Shown here: piece by piece, positions 53,696-60,308 of the stretch | Numbering within the stretch: the stretch's first letter is position 1 | Layout: every line of letters starts with the position of its first letter | Assembly (NCBI GenBank): GCA_035296325.1 | Contig: DATHBD010000072.1 | Coordinates: forward strand, 1 to 60,308 | Direction of reading: 5' to 3' | DNA length: 60,308 nucleotides | Origin: DATHBD01 sp035296325 | Lineage (GTDB): Bacteria > Actinomycetota > Actinomycetes > Mycobacteriales > Micromonosporaceae | Translations under genes and position numbers: made by a program | Notes under the pieces: generated by a model | Seen by the model: only the letters and a program-made list of their open reading frames with translations | Databases searched by the model: none | What the model was told of the DNA's origin: nothing

Positions 53696-54775
53696 ATGCG
53701 GATCGTGGTGGTGGGCGCGAGCGGCAATGCCGGGACTGCTCTGCTGCGCAGGTTGCAGCGGGAGAGCGACGTGGAGATTGTCGGTGTGGCGCGTCGCCCA
53801 CCCGAGTCGGCGCAGGCGCCGTACGACGCCGTGCGCTGGCACCACTGTGACATCGGCACCCCCGGCGCGGTACCCGGGTTGCAGGCGCTCTTCACCGGCG
53901 CGGACGCGGTGGTGCACCTCGCGTGGCAGATCCAGCCCAGCCACGACCAGGCGGTCCTGCACCGCACCAACGTCGGTGGCAGTCGCGCGGTGATCGAGGC
54001 CACGGTCCGGGCCGGCGTACCGGCGCTGGTGTACGCCTCGTCGGTCGGGACCTACGCACCCGGCCCGAAGGACCGGTTCGTGGACGAGACGTGGCCGGCC
54101 ACCGGGGTGCCCGGTTCGTCGTACAGCCGGGACAAGGCCGAGGTGGAGGCGTTGCTGGACCGCGCCGAGGCGGAGCACCCTGAGCTGCGCGTGGTGCGGC
54201 TGCGCCCCGCCCTGATCTTCCAGCACGACGTGGGCACCGAGATCATGCGGTACTTCGTGGGGCCGTTCGTGCCGGTGGGGCTGCTGCGCTACCAGCGGCT
54301 CCCGCTCGTGCCGGCGAATCGGCGGCTGCGGCTGCAGGCGGTGCACGCCGATGACGTCGCGGACGCGTACGCCCGGGCTCTCCTCGGTGACGCGCGCGGC
54401 GCCTTCAACATCGCCGCCGACCCGGTCCTGACGCCGCGACTGGCGGCGTCGGAGTTCTCCGGCCGGAGAGTGCCGGTGCCGGACGCGCTGCTCAAGGTCG
54501 CCGCGAACCTGTCCTGGCGGGCCCGTCTGCAGCCGGTCGACCCGGGCTGGGTGGACCTGGCGCTTTCCGCACCGCTGATGGCCACCGGCCGGGCGCAGCG
54601 GGAGCTGGGCTGGACCCCGTCGGTGGACGCGGTGAGCGCACTGCGGGACCTCTTCGCCGGCATGGCCGCGCGCGCCCATACCGAAAGTCCGGCGTTGTCC
54701 GGCACACCGTGGATGTCCGGCCGGCTCGGTGGGCTGCTCCGCGGCCGCCTGCCCGGCCACGGCAACCCCTACTGA
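53696..54775 (+). CDS. NAD-dependent epimerase/dehydratase, extended SDR family (359 aa)
   Basis: The Rossmann motif is IVVVGASGNAGTALLRRL at residues 3-20, the Asp of the second strand is in WHHCDIGTPGAVPGL, the Ser is in YASSVGTYAPG, and SYSRDKAEVEALL holds the Tyr and Lys of the catalytic YxxxK. The C-terminal half (about 180-340) has the substrate-binding helices and a Trp-rich end. The substrate is unknown; sugar-nucleotide or steroid-like substrates are both possible in this family. The stop is directly followed by a 15-bp tandem repeat. Confidence 0.85.
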   Translation: MRIVVVGASGNAGTALLRRLQRESDVEIVGVARRPPESAQAPYDAVRWHHCDIGTPGAVPGLQALFTGADAVVHLAWQIQPSHDQAVLHRTNVGGSRAVIEATVRAGVPALVYASSVGTYAPGPKDRFVDETWPATGVPGSSYSRDKAEVEALLDRAEAEHPELRVVRLRPALIFQHDVGTEIMRYFVGPFVPVGLLRYQRLPLVPANRRLRLQAVHADDVADAYARALLGDARGAFNIAADPVLTPRLAASEFSGRRVPVPDALLKVAANLSWRARLQPVDPGWVDLALSAPLMATGRAQRELGWTPSVDAVSALRDLFAGMAARAHTESPALSGTPWMSGRLGGLLRGRLPGHGNPY

Positions 54776-54780
54776 CCGCC

Positions 54781-54840
54781 GGGTGCCGGCCCGGAGGGTG
54801 CCGGCCCGGAGCGTGCCGGCCCGGAGCGTGCCGGCCCGGC
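54781..54840. repeat. Four 15-bp tandem units after the epimerase stop
   Basis: Units of GGGTGCCGGCCCGGA (54781-54795, 54796-54810) and GCGTGCCGGCCCGGA or GGC (54811-54825, 54826-54840) stand five bases after the stop. Copies 1-2 and 3-4 are more alike than 2-3. Confidence 0.8.
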
Positions 54841-54880
54841 GGGGTGCCGACCCCGGTCGCAGATCCGGGGGCGGCACCCG
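54841..54880. terminator. Hairpin between convergent genes, probable bidirectional terminator
   Basis: GGGGTGCCGACCCCGG (54841-54856) pairs with CCGGGGGCGGCACCCG (54865-54880) over 14 of 16 positions with an eight-base loop. It lies between the epimerase (plus) and the MerR regulator (minus), 15 bp from the latter's stop. Confidence 0.6.
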
Positions 54881-54894
54881 TCCACGGCGGTGAA

Positions 54895-55725
54895 TCAGGC
54901 GGGGGTGACGGCGAGTTGCAGCTCGGTGACGCCGTTCTCCGGAGCATCGGCGTGGTAGTCGAGGTAGAACTCCCGGCAGTACCCGTCGGTGCGGTACCCG
55001 TTGTCCTCCACCCACCGCGCCAGGACCTGCATGCTCGCCTCGACGCCGTCCATCGGACCGCGATGGACGATGGTGGCCGCCGACTCGATGGCCGGCAGGT
55101 CCACCACCGCGAGGTCGGCACCGGGCTGCTGGTCAGCGGCGACGGTGATCCCCGCGTGCACCAGCACGGCGTCGCCCGGCTCGCCGGGCGCCGGTTCGTA
55201 GTACGCGATCGCCGGGCCCACCGGCTGCACCCCGGCCTTGCCCAGGCGACGGATCAGCTCGGCGTAGAGCGGCTGGATGACCGGCGAGATCTCCTCGCTG
55301 GCATACCCGCCGGCGACGCCGGTCACTTCCGCGACCCGGACCGGGGCGATTGACTTCAGGACGACATCCTCGGTACTCATGTGACCCTCACTCTCGATCA
55401 TCCGGAGCCTCGCCTCGACACCGGCCAGCCGGCTCTGATCCGCGGCCAGCTGCATTGCCAGCTGGGCCTGCCGCAGCCGCAGCATGCCGCGCAGCTCGAC
55501 GACGTCGATCTTGTCGTCGAGGATCACCTGGACCTGCTGGAGCGTGAAGCCCAGGTCCTTGAGCGCGACCACCCGGTTGAGCCGACGTAGCTGGTCGGCC
55601 GAGTAGAACCGGTAGCCGCTGGCCGTGTCGACGGCGGCGGGCGGTAGCAGCCCGATGGCGTCGTAGTGGCGAAGCATGCGGACCGATACCCGGCCGAGCC
55701 TGGCGAAGTCTCCGATACTGAACAT
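54895..55725 (-). CDS. MerR-family regulator with GyrI/BmrR-like effector domain (276 aa)
   Basis: Residues 1-75 are the MerR HTH (MFSIGDFARLGRVSVRMLRH, YDAIGLLPPAAVDTASGYRF, YSADQLRRLNRVVALKDLGF), then a coiled-coil dimerisation helix (LRGMLRLRQAQLAMQLAAD), and from about 130 a GyrI-like ligand domain (SIAPVRVAEVTGVAGGYAS; YYEPAPGEPGDAVLVHAGI; EFYLDYHADAPENGVTEL). It is expected to twist its promoter when a hydrophobic or cationic drug binds. The ATG at 55723-55725 follows GGAGGGGTC. The target is unknown; the divergent gltA promoter is about 220 bp away. Confidence 0.88.
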   Translation of the reverse strand: MFSIGDFARLGRVSVRMLRHYDAIGLLPPAAVDTASGYRFYSADQLRRLNRVVALKDLGFTLQQVQVILDDKIDVVELRGMLRLRQAQLAMQLAADQSRLAGVEARLRMIESEGHMSTEDVVLKSIAPVRVAEVTGVAGGYASEEISPVIQPLYAELIRRLGKAGVQPVGPAIAYYEPAPGEPGDAVLVHAGITVAADQQPGADLAVVDLPAIESAATIVHRGPMDGVEASMQVLARWVEDNGYRTDGYCREFYLDYHADAPENGVTELQLAVTPA

Positions 55726-55942
55726 GACCCCTCCGATGCTGCGGTCTGACACGGTGTGAGGGTCAAGGCCCACGTCGGGCCTGCCCGGTCGAGACCACCG
55801 GGCCCGGATCGGCGCCGCAGCTTCCAGCGGCCCAGGGGTGATCCTTGCCTCAGCCGCGTCGCCAACCTGGGCCTACCCATAATGCAATCTGTGCGGTGGA
55901 ATGGGCTTCCCCAAAGAGCATCACCGGCGGAGCGAGGACGAC

Positions 55943-57226
<1,284 letters not shown>

Positions 57227-57298
57227 CCCCGGCGCCGCGCCCGCCCCACCCCGCCCCGCCCCGGGCCCCGGGCCGCGCCCCGCCCCGCGACCCCAGGC

Positions 57299-57372
57299 CG
57301 CGATCTTGCAGTTGCGCCTCGGGCGAATCACCACAAACGGTGCGTAAAGGCGCGCACGAGTGCAAGATCGCG
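57299..57372. repeat. 12-bp perfect inverted repeat downstream of gltA
   Basis: CGCGATCTTGCA (57299-57310) is the exact complement of TGCAAGATCGCG (57361-57372), 50 bases apart. The intervening bases contain CACCACAAACGG. I have the impression that GATCTTGCA-type repeats are frequent between Micromonosporaceae genes. It may be a dispersed intergenic element or part of a terminator between convergent genes; a C-rich run (57232-57290) precedes it. Confidence 0.6.
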
Positions 57373-57390
57373 CGGGGGACGGCGGGGTGG

Positions 57391-57765
57391 TCAGGGCTCG
57401 CGGAAGCCCTCGCGGAGCCGACGGAAGAAGCCGCCCTCGCGCGGCAACGCCGGCGCCGGTGGTGGCGCCACGCTGCGTTGCCGCGCGATCGGCTTGTCAT
57501 AGTCGGTACGCGCGATGGCGTGGATGACCTGGTGCTCGTCGAAATCCTCCGAGCCCTCGATCATCGGGACGAACCCGACCAGTACCCCGTTGCGCATGAC
57601 CTGGGCCTCGAGCCCGGCCGTGCCATCGGTGTCCCAGATTGCCTGCCGCCCATCGCTCAGCACGATCCGGATGCCGTACAGGGCCACCCCGGCCCGCTCC
57701 ACGTGCGCGGGCAGGCCGCGCTCACGCAAGGCGTCAACAACTCGTTGCGCTCTGTTCTCGTCCAT
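57391..57765 (-). CDS. Hypothetical protein (124 aa)
   Basis: The N-terminal 80 residues form an alternating strand/helix pattern (ENRAQRVVDALRERGLPAHV; GIRIVLSDGRQAIWDTDGTA; AQVMRNGVLVGFVPMIEGSE), and the C-terminus is Pro-rich and ends with REGGFFRRLREGF. No catalytic motif or signal peptide is visible. I do not recognise a named family. I start at the ATG 57763-57765, giving MDENRAQR, rather than seven codons upstream. It is convergent with gltA and lies 44 bp downstream of the secreted protein gene in the same direction. Confidence 0.65.
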   Translation of the reverse strand: MDENRAQRVVDALRERGLPAHVERAGVALYGIRIVLSDGRQAIWDTDGTAGLEAQVMRNGVLVGFVPMIEGSEDFDEHQVIHAIARTDYDKPIARQRSVAPPPAPALPREGGFFRRLREGFREP

Positions 57766-57808
57766 CGCAACGACGGTAGCGCGCAATGCTGGGAGCTTGC
57801 CTGGCGGA

Positions 57809-58531
57809 TCAGGACCGGCAGGGGTTCCCGACAGTCTGCGCGATGGCGGCCGCGGACTCCCCGAACGTGATCTGGGCGCTCGAGGTGGTCAGCATCGCAG
57901 CCTGCTGGACGACGCCGGCTCCGGTCTTCACGCTGCGGTTGAGGTGCAGCGTGCCGCCGGAAACCTTGATCGACGTCGCCCCGTTGCGAAGCCGGACCGC
58001 CCGACCGTTCACCTTCACGCTCTGCACCGTCGACTTGGCGCTGTAGGACCAGCGCGCGCCGGCCGGCGAGTACGTGCAGCTGATGGTCGCGGTGGAGGTC
58101 ATCCCGCCGAGCTGGATGACCGTCTTGCCGACGACCAGCTTCGCGGACTTCGCCGACGCCTGCGCCGCACCGGTGTGCGTGGTCGCCTGCACGGTCGTAC
58201 TGGAGTTCGCGCCTGCCTGCGCGGCGCTCAGTGCGGTCCGCGTGGTCGTGCCTTCGGCGTCGACCGCCTCGAACCGGATGCCGGCGACGGTGGCGGCGCC
58301 ACGCTGCCCCGCGATCTGGGCGTCGACGCAGCGTTGCGGCGTGCCCGGGACGTTGGTGCCCTTGGCGATCGCACTGAGCGGCGTGGATCGGCACGCGAGG
58401 ATGTCGACCGGGACGGCGTCGGCGGTCGCCCCAACTGCGGCGGCCGGCGCGGCGATGCCCATGGTCGTCGCCGTGACGACCATGGTTGCCGCCGCGGCGC
58501 CATACGTGCGGAGCGTGGATGAACGAAACAT
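57809..58531 (-). CDS. Secreted protein, choice-of-anchor P-like (240 aa)
   Basis: A classical signal peptide spans about residues 1-33 (RSSTLRTYGAAAATMVVTAT, ending APAAAVGA). The mature protein has an Ala/Thr/Ser-rich body with two Cys near residues 47 and 68, a Cys in TISCTYSP, and one near the end (VGNPCRS), so two disulphides are possible. Beta patterns (SAKLVVGKTVIQLGGMTSTA, SVKVNGRAVRLRNGATSIKV) suggest a beta sandwich. The ATG follows GAGGGGTC. The role is unknown. Confidence 0.72.
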   Translation of the reverse strand: MFRSSTLRTYGAAAATMVVTATTMGIAAPAAAVGATADAVPVDILACRSTPLSAIAKGTNVPGTPQRCVDAQIAGQRGAATVAGIRFEAVDAEGTTTRTALSAAQAGANSSTTVQATTHTGAAQASAKSAKLVVGKTVIQLGGMTSTATISCTYSPAGARWSYSAKSTVQSVKVNGRAVRLRNGATSIKVSGGTLHLNRSVKTGAGVVQQAAMLTTSSAQITFGESAAAIAQTVGNPCRS

Positions 58532-59439
58532 GACTAGACCCCTCGACTCGTACCTATAACGGACAGTAGCCGACCATACTCGGTACGTAATGAGGGCGAG
58601 CGATTATCGAAACTCACCACGCGGGAGTGGCCCGACCCGGCCGAAGGGCCCGCGTCGGCCGCGGCCGTCGGGCTTCAGGTGAGTCGTGACTGAAATTCAA
58701 ACTCCGGTAGTTCTGGCCCATCCGGTGCGTGTCACCTGTGCGGTTCCTGTGAAAACATCGCCCATTCGCTGGCACTCGACACTGTTGCGCATGGTACATC
58801 TGATGCATTTGTGTCGGGCACCACGTGATCAGCGTGGCTCCATGTCAGCAGTGTGATCAGCAGTTGAACGGCACGTTAAGCCGTATCCCGCGGTTACGGA
58901 AAGCCGGCCGCGCCGTCCGCTGGCGGGGGCCCGATCCCTGGCGTTTCCGGCCATCCCGCCGCCGCTGCAGGGCCCGTGAGCTGGGCCGCAGCCGCTCGAC
59001 GCCGGACGGCGAGGGTCGCACGCGGCCGATTGGGGTGTCCGGCCGTTCGCAACGGGGCACCCGCCAGTACCCAGGTTGCGAACGGCCGGCCAACCGGTCG
59101 GAGCCGCCGAGCGGCTCCCACCGGGACGCGACGAGTTGACGCGCCGGCCCGCCGCCGGCTGTCGATCTCACCACAAGTCGACGCACGGGCCCGCCAGCGC
59201 CGGATCGTCGACCAAAACACGTGGATTTCGTCGCGTGCCTCTAGGCTCCCAGAATGATCGCGACGGAGTCAATGCGCGAACAGTGATACTCGGCATAAGA
59301 GCCAGTTAATACTTCCACCAATGCATTACCACAGAAGTCACACAGTCGCCGCCAACCCGTCAGACGGGCGGGGGTGGCGGTGACCCCGCACACTGTGAGC
59401 GGACCACCGAGGCGCAGACCACCACAGACAGGGGCCAAG
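58532..59439. other. 908-bp intergenic region
   Basis: This separates the divergent secreted-protein and LURP genes. No gene is supported: readings on both strands are Arg/Pro-rich and have no ribosome binding site. The main structure is the 15-bp inverted repeat at 59039-59089. Near 58540-58590 an AT-richer part (CTATAACGGAC, GACCATACTCGG) probably holds the promoter of the secreted-protein gene. Confidence 0.45.
59039..59089. repeat. 15-bp perfect inverted repeat in the middle of a long gap
   Basis: CCGGCCGTTCGCAAC (59039-59053) and GTTGCGAACGGCCGG (59075-59089) are exact complements with a 21-base loop (GGGGCACCCGCCAGTACCCA plus G). It lies about 500 bp from the starts of both flanking genes, so it is not a terminator of either. 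Confidence 0.7.
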
Positions 59440-59937
59440 ATGTACGTCATCCGGGAGCGCATGTTCAGCATCGGCCAGGACTCCGAGATCACCGACGAGT
59501 CGGGCCGGCCGGTGCTGCACGTCGACGGTAAGGCGCTCAGCCTGCGTGACCGGCTCGTGCTGCGCGACCCCGCCGGCGAGGAGGTGGCGCAGGTGCAGCG
59601 CAAGCTCGTCGCGCTGCGGCCCACGTACCAGATCTCGGTTGGCGGCGAAGAGGTGGCGCAGGTGCGCAAGCACCTGTTCACGCCGTTCCGAGATCGGTTC
59701 ACGATCGACATCCCGGGCCCGGACGACCTGGAGATGACCGGGGACCTCTTCGACCACGAGTTCACCATCGAGCGCGGCGGCGAGGTCGTCGCGACCGTGT
59801 CGAAGCGGTGGCTGACGCTGCGCGACACCTACGCGATCCAGGTCGCTCCCGGGGCGGACGACATCCTCATCCTGGCCAGCGTCCTCGCGCTCGACCTGGC
59901 GAAGGACCGGCAGGACGATAAGAAGGACGACCACTGA
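59440..59937 (+). CDS. LURP-one-related (YxjI-like, scramblase-fold) protein (165 aa)
   Basis: The sequence MYVIRERMFSIGQDSEITDE, then VLHVDGKALSLRDRLVLRDP, GEEVAQVQRKLVALRPTYQI and VAQVRKHLFTPFRDRFTIDI, with VATVSKRWLTLRDTYAIQVA near the end, follows the beta-barrel repeats of the LURP-one/Tubby-like family. The role in bacteria is unknown; membrane binding is inferred from the fold. GGGG lies upstream of the ATG. The stop is part of a 16-bp tandem repeat. Confidence 0.82.
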   Translation: MYVIRERMFSIGQDSEITDESGRPVLHVDGKALSLRDRLVLRDPAGEEVAQVQRKLVALRPTYQISVGGEEVAQVRKHLFTPFRDRFTIDIPGPDDLEMTGDLFDHEFTIERGGEVVATVSKRWLTLRDTYAIQVAPGADDILILASVLALDLAKDRQDDKKDDH

Positions 59938-59998
59938 CGCGGGGCAGCACTGACGCGGGGCAGCACTGACGCCGGGCAGCACCGACGCCGGGCAGCGC
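59935..59998. repeat. Four 16-bp tandem units starting with the LURP stop codon
   Basis: TGACGCGGGGCAGCAC at 59935-59950 and 59951-59966, TGACGCCGGGCAGCAC at 59967-59982 and CGACGCCGGGCAGCGC at 59983-59998. The first TGA is the stop codon of the gene; the CAC at the unit end repeats its last codon. Confidence 0.85.
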
Positions 59999-60038
59999 CG
60001 ACGGCCGTCAGCGTCGACGTCAGCCGACGCGGCGCGAG

Positions 60039-60224
60039 TCAGGCGCGCTCGATCTCCGCGTCCTTGACGGTCTCCGCCTGCCACCCACCCTCGTCCCAGC
60101 GAATGACGTAGCCGTCGCCGGTGACCTTGACAATCTTCCCCCGGGCACCCGGCCACGCCGACCCTGCGGAACGATGCACGACTTTGGCGGCCTTGACCCG
60201 CTCGCCCTCGCGGTAGGTACCCAT
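60039..60224 (-). CDS. Small KOW-like hypothetical protein (61 aa)
   Basis: The sequence reads MGTYREGERVKAAKVVHRSA, GARGKIVKVTGDGYVIRWDE and AETVKDAEIERA. The G.IVKV..DGY.VRW pattern resembles a small SH3-like (KOW/DUF1918-type) barrel. I use the ATG at 60222-60224; an upstream ATG at 60245 is also in frame. It is convergent with the LURP gene. The function is not known. Confidence 0.6.
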   Translation of the reverse strand: MGTYREGERVKAAKVVHRSAGSAWPGARGKIVKVTGDGYVIRWDEGGWQAETVKDAEIERA

Positions 60225-60263
60225 GCGCGCACGGTAACGCCCCACGGAGTCCGGTGGCTACCC

Positions 60264-60308
60264 CACGGCCGCGCCCCCACGGCCGCGCCCCCACGGCCGC
60301 GCCCCCCC
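60264..60308. repeat. 14-bp tandem repeat at the right window edge
   Basis: CACGGCCGCGCCCC units start at 60264, 60278 and 60292 and run to the window end, so the array may go on. No gene is seen. Confidence 0.7.

Overview
The window is very GC-rich, has short intergenic gaps and uses many GTG starts. Its gene families (SigE-family sigma factor, DUF222/HNH protein, DUF397-free but DUF1998/DUF4365-rich defence genes, type II Wadjet, fused nickel/cobalt permease) are typical of Actinomycetota. The gene style and a GATCTTGCA-type intergenic inverted repeat suggest Micromonosporaceae; that placement is inference, since there is no rRNA in the window.

Layout. (1) 0-16 kb: accessory metabolic and secreted functions: the edge of a DUF222/HNH gene, a mobilisation-protein remnant, a nucleotidyltransferase, a sigma factor coupled to a membrane-anchored propeller protein, a LuxR-type regulator, a 1,696-residue membrane-linked multicopper oxidase, a HEAT-repeat protein, a DHFR-family reductase, a beta-lactamase-family hydrolase, a second three-domain multicopper oxidase with a His-rich tail, and an M28 peptidase. 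(2) 16.4-18.7 kb: a receiver-like protein and a Phd/VapC toxin-antitoxin pair set in decayed DNA. (3) 18.7-45.2 kb: a defence island entirely on the minus strand. It holds a complete Wadjet type II operon (jetABCD, transcribed 26.8 to 18.7 kb) and, upstream of it, a six-gene translationally coupled operon (45.2 to 27.3 kb): DUF4365 nuclease-like protein, an unknown 383-residue protein, SNF2 helicase, a 1,578-residue N6-adenine methylase, a helicase-DUF1998 giant interrupted by a 5-bp duplication, and a UvrD-type helicase with a RelE-like N-terminus. This operon recalls DISARM class 1 (DrmD, DrmMI, DrmA/B) and Druantia DruE but matches neither, and is the best candidate for an undescribed system. 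(4) 45.2-48.9 kb: a border zone with a small conserved orphan, an Uma2 nuclease, tRNA-Lys(UUU) and at least three gene remnants (WD40, DHFR family, HAD). (5) 49-60.3 kb: conserved chromosome: a nickel/cobalt ECF transporter with a Nur-type box, a phosphatase/STAS partner-switching pair, an epimerase, a MerR regulator, citrate synthase, a secreted protein, a LURP-one-related protein and small unknowns.

A recurrent signature runs through the window: short tandem repeats (12-17 bp) that start at, or span, the stop codon of several genes (the propeller gene, the giant oxidase, cbiQ, the LURP gene, and nearby for the epimerase and the LuxR gene). All family assignments come from reading the sequences by eye; no database search was run.
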